A stretch of DNA of 64,000 nucleotides, taken from Haliotis asinina (taxonomy: Eukaryota; Mollusca; Gastropoda; Lepetellida; Haliotidae). The notes beneath the pieces are model-generated. The model had not been told where the DNA came from, searched no databases, and was given only the letters and a program-made list of their open reading frames with translations. Each line of letters begins with the position of its first letter. Position 1 is the first letter of the stretch. The translations under genes were made by a program, and so were the position numbers. Where the stretch lies: assembly GCF_037392515.1 (NCBI RefSeq), contig NC_090285.1:4591501-4655500 (forward strand). Reading direction: 5' to 3'. Shown piece after piece: positions 21,401 through 31,492 of the stretch.

Positions 21401-24400
21401 AATCATTTCTGGCGTCAGAAATTTAATGGAAGCCCAAAATGACCAGAATCCCATCAGAAGTGAAGTGATAAAAAGTTGAAACTTTTCACATGCTGAATTG
21501 TCCAACTTCCAACTTTTTCAAAGACTTCAGTCAATCATTTCCAGTGATGTCTTTACCTACATTGTCTGAAACCTGAAGACAAACACAAATCTGAGGAAAT
21601 GACATGGCAAAAAGATATTGTTTCACCCACTTGTCATCCCTGCAGATGCCTTGATGCAAGGAATGTTATGTAGACCAGTTGTAGCATCCCTAGCTGTCAT
21701 ACTGTGGGATAGCACCATTAAACAAACATATCCATTCACTCAAAGTTTGTGTATTCATTGAGGATGGATAAACCACCTTTTTGTGTTCATTTAAGAAATT
21801 AACTGGAGAGGTGATTATCAGTTCAGTAGGAAGGATTTGAAATTTGATAAGTGTTCATTTTCAAGACATCTAATGATGCTTTTTTAGTTTCTATGCTTTG
21901 AAATAATACACATTATTTGTCTAGGCTGGTACTTTCATTTTGGAAATATGCTTGTATTATAGCTTGCTTTTCCTTTCTTAGCTTCAAGTTAAACAAAAAG
22001 AAACCCAATTTAATGTGAATTTGTGGGAAAATTCTTTCATTTGGTATGTTATCCATAAGTAGCGTTCAAATTCCAACAAGAACATAACGGAAGCAATATG
22101 GATGTTTAGAAAATGCAGTTGCAGTGTGTCTCAATTCATTGAATTGTGATGCATTACAAACCCAGCAGTTTCTAAATGATGATTATCCTTACCTACATTG
22201 AATAATTATGAAAATAGTCAAAGTCTGATAGAAACTGCTGAACCACTGAGCCTTGTCAGAATGTTGTCTTTCTAAGCCTTTGTCTTCCATTAGTTGTCCA
22301 GTGTATCACATCTCCATTACAACATTATGTTCCCATGACACATAGCTTTCATTGGGGGCTACTTGGGATGACATGGTGCCAGAAGTAGATGTCAAGTCTA
22401 TCGGGTCATCCAACCTCGCAACCAGATGAATAGCCAGTCTTGTTGCCTCATCCTTTCATCTCTTGTTGAAAAAGATCTTACATGTCCTCTTTGTACTCAA
22501 AATAATTACTTTTCCTGCTAAGGAATTGTAAGCAATTTGTGTAAGAACAAGTTCAAGATGTTTCCAGCATTTTGTAACCTGTCTGTAAACATAGCAATCC
22601 TCAAATGCTGTTCTGACATACTAGGAAATGCAGCTATGGTAGAAGGCAACTACTGTTGTCAAATAATATAGCTTGTCAATGATGTTTACTCATCCCATAG
22701 CGTTTTGAAGTTGATGAAACCACTTCACATGCACTACCATCTGAGACAGCTATGGAAACCACCTGATTATACTAAGTGTGACATCTGCTGTGCTACTGTT
22801 GGAAGCTTTTAAGTGTTTTTTTTTTTTTTTTTTTTGTTTTCTGCAATTGTCTGGAGTGTATTGTTCCCAAATATTTTCAGGTTGATGAGACCAGTTCACA
22901 TGCTCTGCCGTTTCAAATTGCTACAGAACATATTTATAATAACAGTGTGTAATTGTTGCTGCTGCCATTGTACTAAGCTATTCAGTGTTGGGAGTCTTGG
23001 TCATGATGTGTGTTGTGCATTGCCTAAATTGCCCCTTGAGACCCATTCAAGATTGTTTGACCCTGTGTTGATATTTGCCTCATGGGCCAGAACTAATTGT
23101 AGATGAATTTTTCATGATTGCATTTCTACTGTCACTTATCAAGACATAGCTAGTCAATGATGTTTATTCATCCCATAGCGTTTTGAAGCTGATGAAACCA
23201 CTTCACATGCACTACCATCTGAGACAGCTATAGAAAAACCTTCATAATGTAAAGTAATGGTTGCTGCTGCTATTGGGGTGACTTGGTTATTTTGTCTAAA
23301 TAGCTCCTTGAGATCCATTCCAGGAGGGTTGTTGGTAAGCCTAGTCATGTAAGCATTTGTTCATTATGCCAAAGACCCAGGTATAATTGCGTAGGTTTTT
23401 GCAATGTGTGAAGTCAATTTTTTAGTCTCACTGCTGTGATATTGCCCGGTTATTGCTAAAAGCACAGTAAAATCTCACTTGGCCATTCCTAATGGTCTTT
23501 GATATGGCATTTTCACATAGTTGCTCATGTCCAAGGTTATTGAAGGTCAAATATTGATATAGACATCTCTACTACATTGAAGTTGTTAGTTTTCATAGCT
23601 TGTCAATGATGTTTACTCATCCCATAGCGTTTTGAAGTTGATGAAACCACTTCACATGCACTACCATCTGAGACAGCTATGAAGGAGCCCATGTAAAATA
23701 TGCCTGCCCCCTCTCTATCAAACTTACCTAGTGCTAAGTTTTGCCATGTCCAGTATCTTGCCAAGGTGGATCCTAAGGTTAACATTCTTATTGCCACTTA
23801 AGTGAGTTATTGGGTAATTTAGTGGTCTTCATCGAGTAAGACGTTGGCTTCACAAAAAGTCCAATTGTTTAATTGAAATCACTTTACAAGTCACTTGTTT
23901 TGATCTTTTTGTCGGAGGATTTACCATCAGCTGTATGTGTAATTATGGTGTACAACACTTCATTTATTTCCGAGAACTTGCAGTTCAGTCATGTATCAAA
24001 ACACATCCGGCAGGGCGGAGAGCTTACATGTTCATGTAGGATGTGTTGTCGAACTTGAAATTTCCTTTTTCCACTTAGTTACATTTCCAGTGATGTCTTT
24101 ACCTACATTGTCAGAAACCTGAAGACAAACACAGACCTGAGGAAATGAAGTATTTTTTGTAAAACAGTGTAATCAATTCATTGGTTATCTTTATTGGTGT
24201 TTATGAAGGTAATGTCATTTCACCCTTTGACTCACTGCTGTGACTGCCATATTGTCTTGTAGGTATGCTTCCCCACAAACAGCCTCGCGGCAAAGCTGCC
24301 CTCAGGAAGCTGAAGATGTTTGAGGGGATCCCTGGACCCTATGACAAAATGAAGAGGCAGGTTGTCCCATCTGCCCTCAAAGTGCTCCGTCTGAAGCCAA

Positions 24401-25998
24401 CAAGCAGGGTAGGACCTTGGTGCCTTCTGTATTTGTTACTCGTTACAAATCCTCATTGCTTTATGTGGTCCAGGGCCCTGTTTCACAAAGTTCTTGTAGG
24501 CTGAAGATCTTTTACGTTTTCTCTTAGAATTTGTACCTCCTATACTCCAACACAGAAAGTACAGTTGCTATGTACGAGAAGTCAGGCACATGCAAGATTT
24601 GCTACAAGAAAATATACGAGATCTCAGGCGAGATGAGTAAAACAGGGTTCAGGCTTACATAAATTACTCAGCTGGAATTTTACTGAATGTAAATACACAT
24701 TTCATTAACTGTGTATAATATTCATTTGCTTAATTGAGACTTCCTTTCTCTTGAAAAGTATTTGTTGAAGTATTGTCAACAACACTCGCTTCAACTGGCG
24801 TCAAGTTGTGTAATTCCCTGTCTGGTGCTTTGAGGAGATTGTGGAGAACTTGTCTGTGATGTTTACTCATCCCATAGCGTTTTGAAGCTGATGAAAAAGC
24901 TTTTACATGCACTACCATCTGAGACAAGTACAGACTTTCCACCATAGTTTCATGCCTGTGGGGAGATATCGTGATGTTGTTTGTGTTTGTGCTCCAGTAC
25001 TGTCAGCTGAATCGCCTGTCCAGTGAGGTCGGCTGGATGTACAGGGATGTGGTGGCCAAGCTTGAAGACAAGAGGAAGGTCAAATCAAATGATTACTTCA
25101 AGAGGAGAAAGTCCATCCTTGTAAGTTTGATCATAACAGTGGTTGTGTATCATAAGTGTGCAAGTATTTGCTAGCAGAATGTTTTCAGTCATGTTCAACG
25201 ATCATCAATTCAAAAATATGTTGTGTGAGCAAGAAATACATTTTCACTCAAGAACAGAATTCAGATGAGCTTGTTTGTTCCAATCCCAATCCACTTCCCT
25301 GAAGGTACAGTCAAGTTAAACTGATGTCCTTCCACACTAAATTGTTTGATTAACGAAGATGTCGGACTAAACAAATGAGACTAAGTTACGTTTATTCAAT
25401 TTGTTACTAACAAAAGCGTTGTATGAAACAGATTGTCCGATAATCAGAGGTCGGGTGAATGAGACTTAACTGAATGTCTTTTGTAGTTTAAAAAACATTG
25501 CTGTGTTGACAAACCTTCGGACAATGTACACACAATCTTTATTTGTTGACAGTATGGTTTCCCTCTTGTTGATTACATCTGTACTTCTTTTAAATTGGTC
25601 CCTTGTTGGTCAGTGATGATAAAACCCTGGTATTGATATTGATGAAAAGAGCAACATGCACTACCAGCTGAGACTGACAGAAATGGGTGTACTTGTGTAA
25701 ATTTAGAATGTTTAAATGTTTGTCTGAAAAATGCACCTTCTGATCAAGTTGTGGAAAAGTATTACTTCAACTGGAAATGTGATATGCAGATTTGTCTTAA
25801 AACTGTTAATACTCTTTCAAGGACATTTGAAATTTACAAACATTGGTAGATAACCTTTAAACTATAATGAACTTAACTTGGGGAATAAGCTTGATATTCT
25901 CTTTTGTGTTACAGCGTCTCCGAGAACAAGCCAGGAAAAATGTCCAACCCAAGGTGAAGAAAGAGCAACAACTCATCGAGAGCTTTGGGTATCAGTGA
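18495..25998 (+). CDS. RPL13A: 60S ribosomal protein L13a (uL13), snoRNA host gene
   Basis: uL13 is a structural protein of the large ribosomal subunit. Seven coding exons join in frame: 18495-18512, 20235-20307, 20782-20847, 21218-21319, 24263-24408, 24998-25120 and 25915-25998 (TGA). They give 203 residues, the same length as human RPL13A. Exon 1 encodes only MGFQNK. The family core is obvious: [52 protein letters not shown], and [20 protein letters not shown]. All introns are GT-AG. Introns 4, 5 and 6 carry box C/D snoRNAs, listed separately, as the vertebrate gene also does. Intron 4 (2.9 kb) is unusually long for a ribosomal protein gene because of repeated snoRNA units. Confidence 0.98.
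21535..21602 (+). ncRNA. SNORD34: Box C/D snoRNA, U34-like (copy 1, intron 4)
   Basis: A terminal stem TCATTTCC/GGAAATGA encloses box C (GTGATGT), an internal CTGA (box D') and a final CTGA (box D). Upstream of D' is TTACCTACATTGT, complementary to the 28S rRNA word ACAATGTAGGTAA; the fifth base before D' points at the U of ACAAU, which I recall as the site guided by vertebrate U34. Host gene and guide agree. The gene symbol is by homology of guide only. Confidence 0.8.
22163..22240 (+). ncRNA. Box C/D snoRNA, U34-like diverged (copy 2, intron 4)
   Basis: A perfect 12-base terminal stem (CAGCAGTTTCTA/TAGAAACTGCTG) encloses box C (ATGATGA) and box D (CTGA). The sequence CTTACCTACATTG, the same 28S guide as in copy 1, is present, but the CTGA that should follow as D' is replaced, and the remainder differs. 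The long stem favours a functional or recently functional snoRNA. Confidence 0.7.
22668..22753 (+). ncRNA. SNORD33: Box C/D snoRNA, U33-like (copy 1, intron 4)
   Basis: The terminal stem ATAGCTtGTC/GACAGCTAT encloses box C (ATGATGT), C' (TGATGAA) and box D (CTGA). The antisense element ACATGCACTACCAT just before box D is complementary, with a G-U pair, to 18S rRNA TGGTGGTGCATG. The fifth base upstream of D selects the U that vertebrate U33 guides. Vertebrate U33 is also hosted by RPL13A. Nearly identical copies lie at 23146 and 23595. Confidence 0.85.
22865..22935 (+). pseudogene. Decayed U33-like snoRNA copy
   Basis: The stretch GGTTGATGAGACCAGTTCACATGCTCTGCC followed by TTTCAAATTGCT aligns with the 3' half of the U33-like copies, but the guide has substitutions, box D (CTGA) is lost, and no terminal stem forms. 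It sits between two intact copies in intron 4, as expected of a dead member of a tandem series. Confidence 0.55.
23146..23231 (+). ncRNA. SNORD33: Box C/D snoRNA, U33-like (copy 2, intron 4)
   Basis: This is an 86-base near copy of the snoRNA at 22668, with the same boxes C, C' and D, the same ACATGCACTACCAT guide and a terminal stem ATAGCTaGTC/GACAGCTAT. Only a few bases differ (for example GTTTATTC for GTTTACTC after box C). Confidence 0.85.
23595..23680 (+). ncRNA. SNORD33: Box C/D snoRNA, U33-like (copy 3, intron 4)
   Basis: This 86-base copy is almost identical to the one at 22668, including boxes, guide and terminal stem. The spacing of the three copies (about 480 and 450 bases) suggests serial duplication of a snoRNA-bearing intron segment. 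Confidence 0.85.
24082..24147 (+). ncRNA. SNORD34: Box C/D snoRNA, U34-like (copy 3, intron 4)
   Basis: Stem CATTTCC/GGAAATG, box C (GTGATGT), guide TTACCTACATTGT and final box D (CTGA) match the copy at 21535 almost base for base. The internal D' has become CAGA, so its guide may work less well than that of copy 1. Confidence 0.75.
24848..24929 (+). ncRNA. SNORD33: Box C/D snoRNA, U33-like (intron 5)
   Basis: The terminal stem is ACTTGTC/GACAAGT, a compensated change from the intron 4 copies. Box C (GTGATGT), C' (TGATGAA), guide ACATGCACTACCAT and box D (CTGA) are intact. The paired change in the stem implies selection on folding. It is the only snoRNA seen in intron 5. Confidence 0.85.
25609..25678 (+). 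ncRNA. Box C/D snoRNA, diverged U33-like (intron 6)
   Basis: Stem GTCAG/CTGAC encloses a perfect box C (GTGATGA), C' (TGATGAA) and box D (CTGA). The guide before box D, ACATGCACTACCAG, matches the U33 guide except at the base next to the box. The 5' half differs from the other copies, so either its second target differs or it is an older paralogue. Confidence 0.75.
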
Positions 25999-26014
25999 GA
26001 CATGTACAAAGAGA

Positions 26015-26020
26015 AATAAA
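26015..26020 (+). terminator. RPL13A polyadenylation signal AATAAA
   Basis: AATAAA begins 17 bases after the RPL13A stop codon and is followed within 30 bases by a GT/T-rich element (GTTTTTGTTT). This gives the very short 3' UTR usual for ribosomal protein mRNAs. Confidence 0.8.
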
Positions 26021-26039
26021 TTTCTGTGGGGAATCTTAA

Positions 26040-27850
26040 TGTTTTTGTTTCTTGGGCTCCATGCCTCAAGGCAGGAAGACCTATTGTAATCATTCGCATT
26101 TTTATTTATATTTATTACTTCCCGATGGAAGATACTGTGGTGTAATATTTTTACCGAAGGGTTATATAAGTGTAATATTACGCTAGACTATGATGTCATA
26201 ATGATTCAGAGTTTTGACGTCACAATGCTAATGCTACTGTCACAGTGGTACTAGATATTGCTTGACTGGGGTAAAGATGAGAATCATCACACTCTGGGCA
26301 ATGTAGCCACAGTTTTTATCAGTTTGTATTGGAGAGAAATAAACAATACTAAACTTGCTTCTGTGAAGTACCATTTTCATAATAACCTCATGAAAGAATT
26401 ACCAGGTAGTATCAAAGTCGCTTTCACTCATTTGATACCAAATTATTACCTTGTTTAATAATTATGGTGTTACACAAAAGATTGTTGAGTATCCTCTATT
26501 TACTATTTCACTGATTTTTGTAGCAACCATACCTCCTAAACCAATGCTTCGAATCGCTTGCAAGAAGTCCACCAAATGCCCACTGAGGTGTAGATTTTCC
26601 CGTTAAAAATCTCTAGGCTCCAGACCCAACAGCAAATTTCATAAGAACTAATTGTTCCAACACTTCCAAAGTGTGTGTGTGTGTGTGTGTGTGTGTGTCT
26701 GTGTGTGTCTGTGTGTGTCTGTGTGTGTGTCTGTGTGTGTGTCTGTGTGTGTGTCTGTGTGTGTGTGTGACAACAGTGTTGTATGTGAATCACGTTGTTT
26801 CTGTTAAGACTCCTTTCAGGACGGCGGTGACCTGGTTACTATATTAAGACTGTCGTCAACTTACTGTGACATAATGGCTCCTTGTTAATGTCTACCACTG
26901 GAATGTTTTTACAAGACTTAATGTACAGACTTGTCACAGAGCTGAAATATTGTAAAATGCGATGTTAAGCAAACCAGACATTATTCCACCATAGTCCATA
27001 GAATCCTTAAAAGTCTTGAGTCATGCATAAACGTCAAATATTTCCTGCTGACGTGGACTGTGTGGAGCCTTATATTTCAAGCCCAGGGGTTCGAATCACT
27101 GTTTGGCAGTTATTTTGTTTTAAATAAAAATCTTTTGTAATGGTATATTATTTTTATATGTTATGATTAACGTTTATTTCAAGTTTGAATGAAATTGGCG
27201 AAGAAATGAAAATTTGAGGAAATTATTAACCAGTTCTCGTTACATTATATACACAAGGGTTGACACTGGCGATGCTAAAAACCTGATCGAAAACCGTACA
27301 TCCCGAATATTTTTACGTGCGCTTCAATCAACCTTAAGTTCTTAACAAAAAACAGAAAAGGATATATATTTTGAGCTTGTAAGTTTCTTGATTGTAGTCA
27401 ATTTGTGCAACTGCTTTATTATTAAAAATTGACCCTAGCATTAGCCCTATAGCCCTCTGCGTTGAACAAACGTCAGGTTGTCTCCGGTAAGTGTTGATGC
27501 TAAATAGTTTCCATGAATCTTTTAGTGTATGAAAACGTTATTTATGCACTTTTGAGACATACATTTTGAGAACATACATTTTATACATGAAACTAAAGTA
27601 ATCAATAACGCAGACCCAATTTTCAACACCGACACGTGTGTTTCGTGTTAGCTCGCTAAAGTCTCGAAACAGTTCAAATAAAACTTCGAAATGAAAAGTT
27701 GTTCGAAATATCAACTTCAAGGTGTGTTATTTGTGGAAAGCCACAGAATATACAGGCATGACTGGATTTGTACCATTTAACTCTGCCCAAGCTGAATGAC
27801 CAGTTTTCACACAGTAAATCGTTCAAGTCAGACTCGGGCAACCATCACTG
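26040..27850. other. Gene-free interval with GT microsatellite
   Basis: No coding exon was recognised. The interval holds a (GT)n/(GTCT) microsatellite at 26671-26770. The text near 26530 (CAACCATACCTCCTAAA) and 26795 (GTTTCTGTTAAGACTC) recurs near 41780 and 45060, marking a dispersed repeat. The rest is AT-rich and unassigned. Confidence 0.6.
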
Positions 27851-27857
27851 ACTGGAG

Positions 27858-28430
27858 AACTGATTACCCACTGTCCATGGAGCTACACATCACTAACATT
27901 TGCAGAAGGGCGTACTGCCACATTCGCAACATCGGCGCGATTTGACGATACCTGTACGTCAAGACTACAGTAACTCTTATTCAGGCATATGTAACATCTC
28001 GTCTTGACTGCTGTAGTGCGCTCCTTGTGGGTCTTCCACATTATCCTATACTCAGGCTTCGGAAGGTGCAGAACACTGCAGCCAGAGTAGTCTCTAAGTC
28101 AAAGAAACAAGACCACATTACCCACGTTCTTTTCTCAATTCATTAGATTCCCATCCAGTACCGCATAAAATATAAACTCTGCTCCATATTTTCAAAGTAT
28201 ACATGGTCTAGCTCCTCGGTATCTGTTCCGCCTTTATACTCCTGTCCGTTCGCTCTGATCAAATGACCAGTGTCTTTTGACAATTCCTGTAACTAGGACA
28301 AAAACATAGGTGACATATCACTCGAGACGACTGGCCCTTATCCTTGGAACAATCTTCCAAATCACCTCAGAACACAACCAGATTTAGCTTGTCTCTTTGC
28401 TCAAGTATTTGGACTTGGCACTCTATATGA
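27858..28430 (+). pseudogene. LINE relic, L2/CR1-like reverse transcriptase C-terminal part
   Basis: The plus strand translates to pieces of the well-conserved end of L2/CR1-type ORF2: MELHITNICRRAYCHIRNIG, then TLIQAYVTSRLDCCSALLVG, LRLRKVQNTAARVVS, DHITHVL, and a late PWNNLPNHLRTQPDL. These match the usual LVxAFVTSRLDYCNSLLxG, RLQxVQNxAARL and LWNSLPxxLR motifs. Several stops and frame changes are present. The relic ends where the MITE at 28449 was inserted. Confidence 0.8.
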
Positions 28431-28448
28431 TATCAGCATTGATATTAT

Positions 28449-29807
28449 CATCCTCGATATCTCCAGGCACAGGCAAACTGTAGCTCAAGTGGGGTTGCGC
28501 AGCGTAGAGAAAATGACCAGTCTTCGTAAATGCGAGCGAAGCGAGCAAAGGCTGGCAACACACTTCCCTCGCTTCGGTTCAAAAAGTATTTTTCGTGTGA
28601 ACATAAAATATCGCCACCATCAAAGGTATACTCCCATTTCCTCACTAGGTTGTGCTCTTCGATTTCCAACCCCATATTTAATAATTACTCACGTGAAATA
28701 TGTTTTATTCACTCGTGGTATTCAGTTCGTTCTTCGCCTCCATTACCCCTGCCAGCTTCCGGCTCAACGGAGTGAAGGAACAAGAATAAGCAGAAATTAT
28801 TAAGATATACCATATTGCCTAAGTTTATCATGATTCTGTTGGAATGTATTTGTCTCAAGTGTCGGCGTTGTTGTTAGATCTTTTGTAACATTTATTCTAC
28901 AATAAACACACTTCTGGAGTAGTAGGCGTACGAAGCATGGGAGGTAACTCTTTATGTATTTCATACGGAATAATAACTTGTTCCTTCACTGCTTTGAACC
29001 GGAAGCTGGCAGGGGTAATGGAGGCGAAGAACGGTCTGATGTACCACGAGTGGCGCTTAAAATGTTGAATAAAACATATTTCACGTGAGTAATTGTTAAA
29101 TATGGAGTTGGAAGTCTGAAATCACAACCTAGTGAGGAATTTGGAGTGTACCTTTGATGGTGGCGATATTTTATGTTGACAAAAAAAATACTTTTTGAAC
29201 CGAAGCGAGGGAAGTGTGTTGCCAACCTTTGCTCGCTTCGCTCGCATATATGAAGACTGGTCATATTCTCTACGCTGCGCAACCCCACTTGAGCTACAGT
29301 TTGCCTGTGCTCCAGGGTATACGTTCCGATAAGTCTCCACTATACCCTGGACGCATCTACGGCTCTGCCCGATAAATGTATTACCTCCCTTGACTGTCTT
29401 TTGATCCAATCAGGTGTCTACGCTGGGAAGTTGAGCGAACCAATCACAACTCACTTTCGTTTTTTGAATTATCTAACCGATTATACTTGGCAACAGAAAC
29501 CATGCAGAAGTTCTCTGGAAGAGGTAGAAGGCTTTCTTGCACATGTTGTTTTAAAGTTTCGGCCCTGTCAATTTGTTTGTATGACTTCCCTAAAATCTGG
29601 GACGCACTGCGAGCAAACCTTCGCAGTTGCGACCGCTACCTTTGTTGACACTGGCAAGCTCGGTTATAACGGCGGCCTAGCTGATTGGCTACTGTGAGAA
29701 GGCGGAGCCAACAAAGGGAGGTAATAAATTTATCGGGCAGAGCCGTAGATGCGTCCAGGCTATAGTGGAGGCTTATCGGAACGTATACCCTGGAGATATC
29801 GAGGATG
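28449..29807. mobile_element. MITE with 9-base target duplication (Mutator-like), interrupted by a foldback element
   Basis: Inverted termini begin CATCCTCGATATCTCCAGG and continue, after the inserted foldback element, through GTATACGTTCCGATAAG, GGACGCATCTACGGCTCTGC and CCGATAAAT to TTACCTCCC; the right end (29709-29807) is its reverse complement. Perfect nine-base duplications TGATATTAT flank it (28440-28448 and 29808-29816). Without the insert it is about 510 bases, with roughly 95-base terminal repeats and no ORF. Nine-base duplication and long TIRs suggest a Mutator-type MITE. Confidence 0.8.
28468..29309. mobile_element. Foldback (long inverted-repeat) element nested in the MITE
   Basis: Two arms of about 320 bases (28468-28788 and 28978-29309) are near-perfect inverted copies starting CACAGGCAAACTGTAGCTC, separated by a loop of about 190 bases. 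Seven-base direct repeats CTCCAGG flank it (28461-28467 and 29310-29316); these bases are part of the host MITE, so the element inserted into the left terminus of that MITE. The mirrored 100-residue ORFs in the two arms are by-products of the inverted repeat. Superfamily is unknown; a seven-base duplication is uncommon. Confidence 0.8.
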
Positions 29808-29837
29808 TGATATTATGGGTCTTGGCGCTTATACAAG

Positions 29838-29885
<48 letters not shown>
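29838..29885. repeat. CT/GT microsatellite
   Basis: A run of about 19 CT units followed by GTGTGTGT, just right of the MITE duplication. Confidence 0.9.
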
Positions 29886-29886
<1 letters not shown>

Positions 29887-30423
29887 ACGTGGTTTAGCAC
29901 CTTTAGTTTAAGCAAATTTGCCGATGAGATGTATAATAATGTAGTCCCATTTGCTCCAGTTGTATGTTGGGAATGAACTGAACGACAGTAACTAGAAAAA
30001 ATGGAAAATGGTTGTTTACGACATTATATATTTAATATTAAATAGCTCTAACACATAACTGATTAATTCCACCTAGTAGTTTTAAAAATGTACGCGCTTT
30101 CAGAAATGAAATATTAACAAGAAAGAACATATTGATTATTTTTTGTTAATTTGGCATATATATTTTCAATATAACATCCATATCTATTCTTCCATTTTAC
30201 ATGGTGTTATATGCCCATGTGTCATCCGTTAGGCAGCGCTGGCAGTCTGCGTTCATCCAAATACAGTAGTCTGGTCTGGTCTGCACTAATAATTGGTGTT
30301 GACAAGATGGAGAGGGGCGCTGGCACATTCTCCCCAAACCATAGCACTGTTTGTTGCTTTACACATTCTGAGAAAACATTTACACAATTTACGCAATACA
30401 TCTTCAATAGTTATACACTATGA

Positions 30424-30720
30424 GGTCCCATATACTTCTGCGCCATAGCATACAGTAGGAACAACCATAGCATCAAATATCATAAATAATCTTGACATTG
30501 TACATTTCCAACTCACTCTTAATACCTATACAATGTCCTTACTAGCCTTTTTACTCTCTTCACCGAACTTAGTAATTGCTTTACTCGTAATAAATAAAGG
30601 TCTCATCACAATACCCAAATGCCTATAAAAAGACATAATTTCGAGATACACACCATAAACTTTTATATTGAACTGGTAAACAAATTCAGAGCTCATTCTC
30701 CCAAATTCAAAGCAAAATCA
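30424..30720 (-). pseudogene. LINE relic, reverse transcriptase end
   Basis: On the minus strand the translation contains IKVYGVYLEIMSFYRHLGI, KAITKFGEESKKASKDIV and FMIFDAMVVPTVCYGAEVYG. These correspond to the region after the RT active site of many LINEs (YKYLGI, then FDxMVxPVLLYGxEIWG). The fragment is short and broken, and its clade cannot be fixed. Left of it (29890-30420), the minus strand may hold a further short piece with MYCVNCVNVF, but this is weak. Confidence 0.65.
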
Positions 30721-31490
30721 CTGCACTGTGAATGTATGCATGTAAAGTAAAGCAAAAAGAGTGCATTGCAGCATCTAGTCAAACCTGTTAACTGATGTCT
30801 GGCTGAATAACTGCTGAATGCAAATTATATGATTATTGTATGATTAACTAATATCACCAGGGTCATAAAGCTCAAAATGATCAATATATAACAAATGTAT
30901 ACTGTGATACGGGCTTCAAGTCATAAAAATACTTCTACAATACTCAGGAAGTTTCATTTTGTGAAAATCACAAATAGTCGAATGTACATGAATGATCCTG
31001 TATAAATAGTGTGGCAAGTGTGGCAGTTTTCTTGGAGTACGGACGTTACCTCAGTTTGCTGCGTTAAATCAGGGATAATCGGTATATAGTCTCCCTGGTC
31101 AAATTGCTTGCTAGTCTGACTGGATAATTCCCTATATCAAAAGTTAATTGAACAAGGCCATATGGAAGCTGATGTCATTTAGCTGGAGTTCAGCTGAGTG
31201 CCCTTCAACATCAAACGTTTGCCGCCTCGACCAGGACCCATGGCAACTTCTTGAATCTCATTACAATACTATGTATACTCATTAAAAACGAATAAGGGAA
31301 CACATGAAAGTACAACTATTCCAATACTCTACTCCAGGTTTCTTCGTATGCTTTGTATTGCATTGTGAATGACATTCTGGAAATGATTAGATGAACACTT
31401 GTACTTTCGAGTATACAAGAGAATATATACTGCCGAGAGTGACAATACGTGGTTATCGTCTATAATAATGTCAGTAACAGTGGAAGCCAA
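30721..31490. other. Gene-free interval downstream of the first P450
   Basis: I see no exon, RNA gene or recognisable repeat here. It contains the 3' flank of the P450 gene that ends at 31493; no obvious AATAAA on the minus strand stands out near the stop. Confidence 0.5.
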
Positions 31491-31492
31491 CA

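Noticed and set aside
22813-23106. 97-codon ORF in RPL13A intron 4
   Set aside because: It starts in a poly-T run (phenylalanine stretch) and covers the decayed snoRNA; no coding features.
26536-26793. Threonine/histidine-rich ORF
   Set aside because: It is the translation of the GT microsatellite.
27080-27110. GGTTCGAATC pol III B-box-like motif
   Set aside because: No A box, cloverleaf or SINE body could be built around it.
28489-29409. Mirrored ~100-codon ORFs (MGLRSVE...) on opposite strands
   Set aside because: They are the two arms of one inverted-repeat element, so the similarity does not indicate a conserved protein.
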